Below the pieces are notes generated by a model that saw only the letters and a program-made list of their open reading frames with translations, did not search any database and had not been told where the DNA came from. This document shows, piece after piece, positions 1-6,001 of a stretch of DNA of 6,698 nucleotides. The position numbers were made by a program, and so were the translations under genes. The DNA comes from Flavobacteriales bacterium (lineage in GTDB: Bacteria > Bacteroidota > Bacteroidia > Flavobacteriales > UBA7430), in contig NYWQ01000091.1 of the NCBI GenBank assembly GCA_002685115.1, positions 1-6,698 on the forward strand, in the 5' to 3' direction. Positions within the stretch are counted from its first letter, which is position 1. The number at the start of each line of letters is the position of its first letter.

Positions 1-148
1 CCAGGTTGAAGATTTGAAAAGCTTCGATCTCCACATAAGCGACTGTTCTAATTCGAATGATGTTAGAAACTCCTTTTTCGAGACCTCCGTATCCGTAGCA
101 AATAGATAAGACCTTTTGTTGGTTGGTATATTTTTCGGAACAATCCAC
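1..148 (-). CDS. DNA cytosine-5 methyltransferase, phage type, N-terminal part only (runs off the left edge)
   Basis: The minus strand is open from a GTG at 148 to the left edge, giving 49 residues. After about 12 residues it reads KVLSICYGYGGLEKG, which matches motif I of C5-cytosine methyltransferases (consensus like LSLFxGxGGxExG, the S-adenosylmethionine loop). A strand ending in AYVEIEAF follows, matching motif II with its ribose-binding acidic residue. The spacing between the two motifs is as expected. The catalytic Pro-Cys motif would lie beyond the window, so activity cannot be judged. Start choice: an in-frame TGA lies at 175-173 and there is no ATG before motif I, so GTG 148 is the only standard start. 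Such enzymes in phages probably protect DNA from host restriction. It is the last visible gene of the leftward operon. An overlapping open frame on the same strand is considered spurious. The fold assignment is fairly secure from the motifs; methylation specificity is unknown. Confidence 0.72.
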   Translation of the reverse strand, partial: MDCSEKYTNQQKVLSICYGYGGLEKGVSNIIRIRTVAYVEIEAFQIFNL

Positions 149-222
149 ACGTTGACTATTTGTTTTTTGATATCAATACTTCTTTGTTTGTTGACAAGGC
201 TATTGCTTTCATGTTGGTCTAT

Positions 223-354
223 TTACAAATTAATCACCCCTGTCCAAAACATGACATTCAAGCATACTACTGTCCATACAGCTATGCCTATCCAAATTAC
301 TACTCTGTCTTTTGTTCTAAACATTAGACATTCTCTTATAAATTCTCGTATCAT
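223..354 (-). CDS. 43-residue single-pass membrane peptide, unknown function
   Basis: An ATG at 354 opens a 43-codon frame that ends in TAA at 225-223. The first 18 residues are basic and polar (Arg/Lys/Glu rich). Residues 19-38 are an uninterrupted hydrophobic, tryptophan-rich stretch (VIWIGIAVWTVVCLNVMFWT), and the last five are GVINL. By the positive-inside rule this predicts a single membrane helix with the N-terminus in the cytoplasm. It starts 11 nt after the stop of the 96-residue gene and lies upstream of the methyltransferase, so it is positioned like an ordinary operon member. I do not recognise a family. Small membrane peptides in phage early operons are sometimes superinfection-exclusion or inhibitory peptides, but nothing here shows that. 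The chief doubt is its shortness; the clean membrane segment and tight spacing favour a real gene. Confidence 0.5.
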   Translation of the reverse strand: MIREFIRECLMFRTKDRVVIWIGIAVWTVVCLNVMFWTGVINL

Positions 355-365
355 ATAATGATCTT

Positions 366-656
366 TTAATTAAATGGGTTTTTAGCAATCAGCAGCATCT
401 TTCTATCTAGATATTGCTTGATTGTATCAGAATCTGTAAATGCTGTTATCTGGTAGGGTGTGGACTCTATGGTTGCTGTTAATTCACTTCTAAGCCAATA
501 TATCATACCTGTCTTAAGTTGGTATTTTTTCCTTCCCTGATCATCATAGCCTGACAATTCCTTTAAATCTTCAGGTAGCGCGTAGACTAATTCTAATGTG
601 ACAATGTTGTTTTGTACAACAAATGGACGTGGTTGTAATGCTGTTGCCGTGGTCAT
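366..656 (-). CDS. hypothetical protein, 96 residues, downstream of the primase-helicase
   Basis: The ATG at 656 lies 11 nt after the primase-helicase stop, and the gene ends 11 nt before the membrane peptide, so all three are almost certainly co-transcribed. The protein is soluble: it has no signal peptide, membrane helix or cysteine. A segment near residues 12-30 (VVQNNIVTLELVYALPEDL) looks like beta structure. The central part is charged, with GYDDQGRKKYQLKTGMIYWLRSE around residues 36-58, possibly a small beta-barrel or OB-like fold, but I cannot support that. The C-terminus (residues 80-96) is a predicted helix followed by KNPFN. I do not recognise the family. Its position directly after the replication enzyme makes a replication or DNA-processing accessory role the natural guess, and it is only a guess. 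Confidence 0.72.
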   Translation of the reverse strand: MTTATALQPRPFVVQNNIVTLELVYALPEDLKELSGYDDQGRKKYQLKTGMIYWLRSELTATIESTPYQITAFTDSDTIKQYLDRKMLLIAKNPFN

Positions 657-667
657 GATTACTTTAT

Positions 668-3600
668 TTAAAATGGAAGATCATCGTCTTCATTTGTGCT
701 ATTCGGTTGGTTGTTTTGATCTCTCTGTATTTTCTTATCTGCATCTAAGCTTAAATCTTCTTCCAAGGTTACCAGTCCTTTTTCTACCATCATAGAGTAA
801 TCAAAGGCATAACAACTTTGTGATCCAGATTTTCCAAAACGCTTGCCTTTTACCAAACCTATGAAATAAGGACGTGATTTGAAATAATGCCTAATGGTAG
901 TCTGACCGATCACATCAACACCTTCACGTTTGGTAACTTCTTTGTTGTAAAATTGGTAGACTGATTTTAGGCGGAGATATAAGATTTGTTTTCGTTCCTG
1001 ATTTTCATAAGAAAATGGCTTGCGTTTTTCCCCTACACAACTAATTGTAATGCTTCTGTCGATTACAAAATCCTGTCCGTCCTTTATGTAGCCAGTCTCA
1101 AATAAGAATGTGATGATGCTCCAGAATTCGGTCAATCCGTTACTATCTGCTATTTGCTCAGAATTGTCAATAATCAGATTTACACATAACCCAGCAACAT
1201 CTTTTTCTGTAAATGGAAAGTCTATCTTATCCTTCAAAATTGAATAGGTAGTAAGCAGCATGGATACGTTACCGAAAATTCGTTCTTGGTACTGTTCGCC
1301 TTTTAGAAGTTGTTTTAAATCTCGTTCTATTTCGGCGTGTACCAAAGGCAACCTTTTTTCAAAGTAAGTCCTATGCTGCACTACATCTACCACCAAACTA
1401 CTAATCCCTGAGTTGGTCCAATTCAATAATTTATTGAAGTTGTCTTTTTGTGTTGAAGTATAGTTTTTCGTTTGAAAAAATATCGATACCGTTCTTGTGG
1501 CCAAAGCGTTTTCCATTCGAGTTGGCATAAATTGACCAGCGTAATAGATGGCTGAATTTACTTTGTCATAGCTGGTTCTATTAGTGCCTACGCCTTTTCC
1601 TTTTTCACGTCCTATGCCATTCCAACCACCCATAAGTCCATTGAACACTTCTTCTTTTACATTTTTGTCTTGGTATTCGTCAGCAAATTGTACCGTATTG
1701 GTGTTTCTGGATAACCGTCTGGAAAAACCAACATGGGTGGCTTGGGTTAAATCCAAGGCTGGTAATCTATAATAAAAAAAGTTCTGCAATACACGACCAA
1801 AAGCTGACTTTCCTGAGTCCTTTTCGCCGAAACCACCAAGAAGCGGAAAGGAAGTATAATTTGAAATAAAAAGGTCTCTGAATATCGCACCAAAATTGAA
1901 AAGGATTCCAATAATGCCCTTTTTATCAAATACTAGCTTCATTTGCTTCATCCAATCCTCTAGTGTAATGGAGGCTTCCTTATAGACAAAGTATCGATCG
2001 TTCTCATACAAATCATCTCCTTGTTGATTGTCTTGATGCATTACCGAAAAAGCAGGTGAGTAGAAATAGTCTATTTTCTGGTTGTAGCCGTTATCTGTGG
2101 TATCGATGCCTTCTAGGTGCATGATACCATATTTATTTACAGCTCTAAATTTCCCTTGCCAAAACACACCATTGGCATAAGCATAAAAACCCTTGGGATT
2201 CCAGCCCATGGTTAAAAGCTCCAAGGCTGGTTCAAATTGTTCTTCATAGCGATATACGAATTTGTCAAAATGTTCGGTGTTGACTCCATTGTGGGTAAGG
2301 AACATAAAACCACCTATTCTAAAAAGAAACTTTCTAAAATCCCTGAAGCTGGCTAGTAGGTCACTATCAAAATCAATCAATTTCTTTTTACCGCGTAGGT
2401 TTGTGATTTCACAAAGACGCTTGTTTTCCTTATCCCCTTGGATATGGAATAAAGGTTCTAATTTGAATGTAGTGCCCTGAAAAAAAGTATTGTTTGTCGT
2501 GCGTTGGAAATAATATGAGTTGTCTACCGTTACAAAACCATGACCTTCCATGTATTCGTCCTTGCTTGCCCCATCTGGTAGCTGAACACCTCGCATAGAG
2601 AGTTTGCCATTTTTTTCGTCTTTTTCCTTTTGCTGTGTGGTTTGTAATTCAAGAGCTCCAATCTCATTTTTTAAAACATTGGTCGTTACTTTAAGTGTTT
2701 TGGCAATTTGTTTAATGTATTCATTGCGCTTTACTTCGTGCTTTATTTTAAAAAGTGTAACTGCCACTTGAGAAACCGCCTTTGATTTTTTAGCCGGATC
2801 CACAACTGGAACATCCTTGATTTCTTTTTCTGATTGCTTTTTTATTGCTGAAATTTCGTCTAAAACGGATTTGTTAAAAACTTTGACTTCTTTTAGCTTA
2901 TCACCTTCCAAATTGTCTTGCAGTTTAATCGTATTTTGGAGTGCCGCTATTTGGAGTTTAGCCATCTTTTTAATCTCTTCTACATCACTATCGTAACGAT
3001 CTCTTTTAAAATTGTATTGGCTTACTTTCCACAATAATGCATCATGCTTATTATTGTCAATCCACGATTGCATATTGCCTTTTTGCTTTCTGGAAAACGT
3101 ATCTGGGTCTTCCCCATCGGGTAGCATACATAAGCTAACATCCAATCCGTTTTCCAGACAGATATCGATATCTCTTAAAGCAGCTTTTATTCCTGCGGCA
3201 TCTCCATCACGCAATAAGATGACTTCAGAAGCATATTTTTTTATAAGCCGGGCGTGTTTGTTTGATAAAGCTGTTCCAGAAGAGGCAACGGTGTTTTCGC
3301 ATCCGTTTTGATGCATGGAAATTACGTCAGTATAGCCTTCAGTTAAAATCGCAGATCCTGTTTTGTTGATAATATGCTTGGCTTGAAACAAACCATATAG
3401 AACGGCTGATTTATCATAAATAAGACTTTCCTTAGAATTGATGTATTTGTAGCTTTTGTCTAGCTTCTTATCATTGGACTGTCTACCGCCAAACCCAACA
3501 ATCGTTCCTTTTTCATTATGAATAGGAAACATCAGTCGTTCTCTGAAGACATCGTAACTGTTGCTGTTCTTCGTTTTTGATAGTCCAAGTTCTTTGGCAA

Positions 3601-4129
3601 TGCTTAAGGTTCCATTGTCAATAGTCCATTTTGTCAATTTGTTTTCCTTGGAGCTGTAGCCTATTTGAAAATCAATGATACTTTTTTCTGAAAATTGCCT
3701 CTTATTAATAAGCTGTTTTGCCCAATGTTTGCCATCCAGATTCCTGTAAGCGTTTGTAAAACTTCGAGAAACTAGACCCACTAGCTTGTACATTTCTGAC
3801 TTCTGATCCAGCTTGCGTTGTAACTCTGGAGTAACCTCTTGTTTTTCTAGATAAATATTATGAATTCTAGCAATAATCTCTACAGCTTCAACGAAGTCTA
3901 TAGATTTATGCTGCATGACAAATTTTATTCCATCCCCTCCAAGGCTTGTAGAAAAACACTTGAATATCTGTTTAACGGGAGATACTACAAAAGAGGGAGT
4001 TTTCTCATTAGAGAACGGAGAACAACATTTATACACCGAACCTTCCTTTTTTAATTCTGTAAACTCACCAATGGTTTTTACAATATCTGCTTCCCGAACT
4101 CTGTCAATGGATGAGGATCTATAGCGCAT
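668..4129 (-). CDS. DnaG-type primase fused to a P-loop helicase, 1153 residues, with an SSB-like DDDLPF tail
   Basis: The protein would make RNA primers and unwind DNA at the element's own replication fork. Residues 31-90 are a DnaG N-terminal finger (SPFSNEKTPSF, later CFSTSLGG), but only C58 of the usual four zinc ligands is in place. Residues 195-350 form the catalytic core: FGGR at 213-216, a KYINSKES segment, the TOPRIM glutamate E264 in LTEGYTDV, DGD at 308-310, and LPDGEDPD at 336-343. Residues about 440-500 resemble the region after TOPRIM in DnaG. The C-terminal half is a helicase ATPase: Walker A GEKDSGKS at 768-775, Walker B FADE at 815-818, and an ATR at 878-880 that could be an arginine finger. 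It is about twice the length of ordinary DnaG (roughly 600 to 650 residues) and lacks a separate DnaB-binding need, like the P4 alpha-type primase-helicases. The last residues are DDDLPF. The ATG at 4129 is 3 nt after the ASCH-like gene, indicating one operon. The fusion is certain from the motifs; the exact helicase family is less so. Confidence 0.95.
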   Translation of the reverse strand: MRYRSSSIDRVREADIVKTIGEFTELKKEGSVYKCCSPFSNEKTPSFVVSPVKQIFKCFSTSLGGDGIKFVMQHKSIDFVEAVEIIARIHNIYLEKQEVTPELQRKLDQKSEMYKLVGLVSRSFTNAYRNLDGKHWAKQLINKRQFSEKSIIDFQIGYSSKENKLTKWTIDNGTLSIAKELGLSKTKNSNSYDVFRERLMFPIHNEKGTIVGFGGRQSNDKKLDKSYKYINSKESLIYDKSAVLYGLFQAKHIINKTGSAILTEGYTDVISMHQNGCENTVASSGTALSNKHARLIKKYASEVILLRDGDAAGIKAALRDIDICLENGLDVSLCMLPDGEDPDTFSRKQKGNMQSWIDNNKHDALLWKVSQYNFKRDRYDSDVEEIKKMAKLQIAALQNTIKLQDNLEGDKLKEVKVFNKSVLDEISAIKKQSEKEIKDVPVVDPAKKSKAVSQVAVTLFKIKHEVKRNEYIKQIAKTLKVTTNVLKNEIGALELQTTQQKEKDEKNGKLSMRGVQLPDGASKDEYMEGHGFVTVDNSYYFQRTTNNTFFQGTTFKLEPLFHIQGDKENKRLCEITNLRGKKKLIDFDSDLLASFRDFRKFLFRIGGFMFLTHNGVNTEHFDKFVYRYEEQFEPALELLTMGWNPKGFYAYANGVFWQGKFRAVNKYGIMHLEGIDTTDNGYNQKIDYFYSPAFSVMHQDNQQGDDLYENDRYFVYKEASITLEDWMKQMKLVFDKKGIIGILFNFGAIFRDLFISNYTSFPLLGGFGEKDSGKSAFGRVLQNFFYYRLPALDLTQATHVGFSRRLSRNTNTVQFADEYQDKNVKEEVFNGLMGGWNGIGREKGKGVGTNRTSYDKVNSAIYYAGQFMPTRMENALATRTVSIFFQTKNYTSTQKDNFNKLLNWTNSGISSLVVDVVQHRTYFEKRLPLVHAEIERDLKQLLKGEQYQERIFGNVSMLLTTYSILKDKIDFPFTEKDVAGLCVNLIIDNSEQIADSNGLTEFWSIITFLFETGYIKDGQDFVIDRSITISCVGEKRKPFSYENQERKQILYLRLKSVYQFYNKEVTKREGVDVIGQTTIRHYFKSRPYFIGLVKGKRFGKSGSQSCYAFDYSMMVEKGLVTLEEDLSLDADKKIQRDQNNQPNSTNEDDDLPF

Positions 4130-4132
4130 TGG

Positions 4133-4453
4133 TTATTTTACTGATTTTAGAAGAATAAAGGATAATGGTTGTTTTTCTAGGTCGATCTTTGGATACATTT
4201 TCTTGATGATATTTTGAGTCTCTTGGGCTGAATATCCTGTATCAATGTGAGCTATAAACTCATTGATCTGATTGCAGTAGGTCGTTTTTATGGCCTGTAT
4301 TGTTGCATTCTTTTTGAACTTATTTTTTAGACGAATCTCATATTCCCTACCTATTTGATACTTATTGCTGTTTTTCAACCGAAGTGTGGTAAAAGACGTG
4401 CAATTCAACTTATTATTCCAGTTAGTACTAAAGTTTATGATGTTGCTTGACAT
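4133..4453 (-). CDS. ASCH/PUA-like small protein, 106 residues
   Basis: The pattern resembles ASCH-domain proteins: an N-terminal INFSTNWNNKL, then FTTLR at 21-25, a KYQIGREYEI strand at 31-40, and the later DTGYSAQE at 71-78 followed by a helix and a final strand (SFILLKSVK). Family knowledge: ASCH domains share the PUA-like beta-barrel fold, often bind RNA or modified nucleotides, and small versions are frequent in phage genomes. No catalytic activity can be inferred here. The ATG at 4453 overlaps the preceding gene by 26 nt, and there is no later Met that would keep the domain intact. The stop is 3 nt before the primase-helicase start, so translation of the three genes is probably coupled. 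The alternative is an unrelated beta-barrel protein of similar pattern. The gene is very likely real; the domain call is moderate. Confidence 0.72.
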   Translation of the reverse strand: MSSNIINFSTNWNNKLNCTSFTTLRLKNSNKYQIGREYEIRLKNKFKKNATIQAIKTTYCNQINEFIAHIDTGYSAQETQNIIKKMYPKIDLEKQPLSFILLKSVK

Positions 4454-4655
4454 ATTTTTTCTTATTTATCTTGTTGTAATATTCCCTAATAGTCATTCTA
4501 GGGATAAATCCTGTTCGGTTGGTTATATAGAATTCTTCTAGTCTAAGGCGTTTCTCTAACTGGTTTTCCTCAGGGGTTGAGAACATCTGCCGTAACATCG
4601 ATATCTTTGATAAGCGCTTCTTTTCGTGCTGTATATGAACTGAGTTTGTTTTCAT
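4428..4655 (-). CDS. hypothetical protein, 75 residues, basic
   Basis: The protein is strongly basic, rich in Lys and Arg throughout, with no membrane segment or cysteine. A run near residues 27-45 (TPEENQLEKRLRLEEFYIT) suggests a helix. It continues to a TIREYYNKINKKK segment near the end, which could contact nucleic acid. I recognise no family. It begins 60 nt after the preceding 75-residue gene and overlaps the ASCH-like gene by 26 nt. A second minus-strand frame (4746-4570) overlaps its first third and also reads like protein, so the coding frame here is not fully secure. ATG 4655 is preferred because the other frame has no ATG, GTG or TTG start. No function is assigned. Confidence 0.6.
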   Translation of the reverse strand: MKTNSVHIQHEKKRLSKISMLRQMFSTPEENQLEKRLRLEEFYITNRTGFIPRMTIREYYNKINKKKYVKQHHKL

Positions 4656-4715
4656 AATATCGTCTTAAATCGGTTCGATCTTTGTCGCTTATATTCCTGT
4701 CCTTAGATAAAAACT

Positions 4716-4943
4716 TCAGCTGTAAATTGTCATTATCAGATTTTTTCTATTCCCATCAATGACTAGTGCTTTATAATTACTCCAAGCTCTAAGTTCTGAT
4801 GCAGAAAATAGCTGGATGTCCTTGGCTACCCAATTACCATTCATATTCTGATATACTTCTTTACCATTTACAGTATAAGTGTCTTGTTCTGTTGGTGCTA
4901 TTCGTATGGAGATCTTTTTAGATGTTATATTTAATGTTTTCAT
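4716..4943 (-). CDS. hypothetical protein, 75 residues, first gene after the leader
   Basis: The reading frame starts at ATG 4943 just after an A-rich stretch, and no Shine-Dalgarno sequence is visible, as is normal in Bacteroidota. The protein is small and soluble, and a beta-rich pattern is suggested by ISIRIAPTEQDTYTVNGKEVYQ (split by a turn) and a closing strand KNLIMTIYS. The middle contains WVAKDIQLFSASELRAW, probably one helix. I do not recognise the family. It is separated from the LuxR-type gene by 135 bp holding two hairpins, so it is the first gene whose expression would depend on read-through of that leader. Its size and location fit the many uncharacterised small early proteins of temperate phages; no specific role can be supported. 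Confidence 0.7.
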   Translation of the reverse strand: MKTLNITSKKISIRIAPTEQDTYTVNGKEVYQNMNGNWVAKDIQLFSASELRAWSNYKALVIDGNRKNLIMTIYS

Positions 4944-4961
4944 TTTTTTTCTGTTTTAAAA

Positions 4962-4987
4962 ACCTACCCTACTTAATTCGGGTAGGT
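4962..4987 (-). terminator. intrinsic terminator hairpin in the leader after the LuxR-type gene
   Basis: A perfect 8-bp inverted repeat, ACCTACCC at 4962-4969 and GGGTAGGT at 4980-4987, encloses a 10-nt loop. Read on the minus strand, the GC-rich stem is followed at once by five T residues ending at 4958, the form of a Rho-independent terminator. On the plus strand no T tract follows. It lies between the LuxR-type gene and the next gene of the operon, so it would limit transcription of the replication genes unless suppressed. Confidence 0.68.
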
Positions 4988-4995
4988 CGAGAAAT

Positions 4996-5017
4996 CTTGA
5001 AGTGTATGTTCTTCAAG
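4996..5017 (-). repeat. second leader hairpin (7-bp perfect inverted repeat)
   Basis: CTTGAAG at 4996-5002 and CTTCAAG at 5011-5017 pair perfectly around an 8-nt loop. No T tract follows on the minus strand, so it is not a terminator. In the transcript it sits 8 nt upstream of the terminator hairpin. It may be a pause or spacer element that brings the outer leader segments together, or a protein-binding site; these roles are inferred. Confidence 0.5.
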
Positions 5018-5078
5018 CGTTTAAATAAAAAGAACGTATATCAACCCTTAAAGGATTAATTCGGTTATTATCTACCCA

Positions 5079-5669
5079 TCAGCCGATAATTTTGTGCTGG
5101 ATTGATAATTTTAAGAGCGCAGTTTTTGTTTTCACACCAACCGCCTTGTATAAATTTGCTTTATGGAAATCCAATGTTTTTTGAGACACACCTAAAGCGG
5201 CGGCAATAGCTTTATCTGGCAAGTCATTTCCAATAAGGTCTATTATGATTAATTGTCTAGGGGTTAAGATGTGATTTCCAATATTGATATTCTTGGAATT
5301 CCATAGTAGGCTAGGGCAGTTTTTAATATCCCTGAAGTTCTCTGAAGATGCTAATTTGCCGTTTTCGATATCTGGAGTTCCATCTAATTCACCATACATA
5401 TAGTAAGTGTAAAGCTCTACTTGACGGTGTTGAATATCTGTAACAACAGATAAAAATCTAACCGCTTTATGATCCTTTAGATAAGATTTCTTTAAGAGAT
5501 CATAGTATTCTATTGGTAAATCAGAAAAATAATGACTACTCCCGTGTTGTAACCAGATAACTGTTTTACTTTTTCTAACACCTGCAAATTCAATATTAGA
5601 ATCGTTGGGCATTACTCCAGCAATTTGTCTGTAAGCCGGCATTTCCTTAGTTTTGTATGTGTTATTCAT
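5079..5669 (-). CDS. LuxR-type HTH transcriptional regulator, 196 residues
   Basis: Residues 135-190 form a LuxR/GerE-type winged-helix DNA-binding domain: LTPRQ at 135-139, the helix LPDKAIAAALGVSQKTLDFHKANLY as two pieces around the turn at 160-165, then VGVKTKTALLKL. The first 130 residues hold no recognised receiver domain or phosphorylatable Asp motif; they contain a conserved-looking YMYGELDGTPDIENGK section (around residues 90-105) and a single Cys at 118. The domain order, unknown N-terminal part plus GerE, is one I associate with Bacteroidota mobile elements. The role is presumably DNA binding at an early promoter; the signal sensed is unknown. The ATG at 5669 follows the Cro-like gene by 28 nt, so the two are probably co-transcribed from the promoter near 6027-6058. 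Its stop abuts the leader with two hairpins. Confidence 0.9.
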   Translation of the reverse strand: MNNTYKTKEMPAYRQIAGVMPNDSNIEFAGVRKSKTVIWLQHGSSHYFSDLPIEYYDLLKKSYLKDHKAVRFLSVVTDIQHRQVELYTYYMYGELDGTPDIENGKLASSENFRDIKNCPSLLWNSKNINIGNHILTPRQLIIIDLIGNDLPDKAIAAALGVSQKTLDFHKANLYKAVGVKTKTALLKLSIQHKIIG

Positions 5670-5697
5670 TGATTAAAGATTTGGTGATTAATAAAAA

Positions 5698-5967
5698 TTA
5701 AGAGTCCGTAGTTGCAGCTACGGATTTTTTTGTTAGAATATTTTTTCTTGCTTCTAGCTTGGCTATTTTTTTCTCAACAGCACTATATATTGCTTCCTCA
5801 ATAACTTCATGTGGTTTGCCATTCATAACATTAGTTATCATGGTGGAAGAGTGCTCATCACCATTTTTATTAAGTGCATTTTCCAATCTTAATTCCTCTT
5901 TTACTACTGAGACATAATGACCTCCTAGAAGTTCTTTTATTCGTTTTTTTTCGGATTTAGTAATCAT
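5698..5967 (-). CDS. Cro-like small phage regulator, 89 residues
   Basis: This is the first gene of the leftward operon, divergent from the S24 repressor, which is the usual place of Cro. The protein is small and charged. It starts with a basic helix (residues 3-30), then NKNGDEHSSTMITNVMNGKPH at 33-53, a pattern I associate with small DNA-binding proteins of Bacteroidota prophages, then a helix rich in Glu and Lys (57-80) that could form a coiled coil or dimer surface. It contains no obvious canonical HTH, so the DNA-binding role rests on position and pattern. ATG 5967 lies about 53 nt after the predicted transcript start and no Shine-Dalgarno sequence is visible. The end of the gene contains a hairpin-forming repeat (5705-5724). 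It may act against the repressor to allow early transcription; this is inferred. Confidence 0.75.
   Translation of the reverse strand: MITKSEKKRIKELLGGHYVSVVKEELRLENALNKNGDEHSSTMITNVMNGKPHEVIEEAIYSAVEKKIAKLEARKNILTKKSVAATTDS
5705..5731 (+). terminator. hairpin with T tract inside the end of the Cro-like gene, plus-strand orientation
   Basis: TCCGTAG at 5705-5711 and CTACGGA at 5718-5724 form a 7-bp stem with a 6-nt loop. Seven T residues follow at 5725-5731 on the plus strand, giving a good intrinsic terminator for rightward transcription. On the minus strand the same stem is preceded by seven A residues and followed, 3 nt on, by a less perfect T-rich stretch, so it could also weaken leftward transcription at the end of the Cro-like gene. 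The last codons of that gene are inside the stem. Confidence 0.5.
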
Positions 5968-6001
5968 AGAAATACCCTATTTGTTTATTAAGTAAAAGGT
6001 G

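Larger units (their letters stand above)
4962..5078 (-). promoter_or_regulatory. possible attenuator leader between the LuxR-type gene and the replication genes
   Basis: On the minus-strand transcript, GGGTAG (5077-5072) starts right after the LuxR gene stop codon. It is complementary to CTACCC (4985-4980), the 5' arm of the terminator, which otherwise pairs with the second GGGTAG (4969-4964). Pairing of the first two segments would prevent the terminator. A 9-nt direct repeat (TTAATTCGG on the + strand at 4973-4981 and 5056-5064) also links the two parts. The complementarity is seen in the sequence; regulation by it is inference. Confidence 0.35.

Noticed and set aside
156..212. An 18-codon ATG frame (MKAIALSTNKEVLISKNK) on the minus strand just before the methyltransferase GTG
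   Set aside because: Too short to support as a gene and shows no feature; it might be a leader peptide coupled to the GTG start, or a frameshifted beginning of the methyltransferase, but neither can be shown.
1..222. A minus-strand frame continuous with the 43-residue membrane peptide beyond its TAA, open to the left edge
   Set aside because: It has no usable early start and shares the DNA with the methyltransferase frame, which carries recognisable motifs I and II; the open frame is taken as chance, not as stop-codon readthrough.
116..358. A hydrophobic plus-strand open frame of 80 codons
   Set aside because: It lies opposite the minus-strand membrane peptide and methyltransferase start; its hydrophobicity mirrors the AT-rich complement and it has no ATG at its start.
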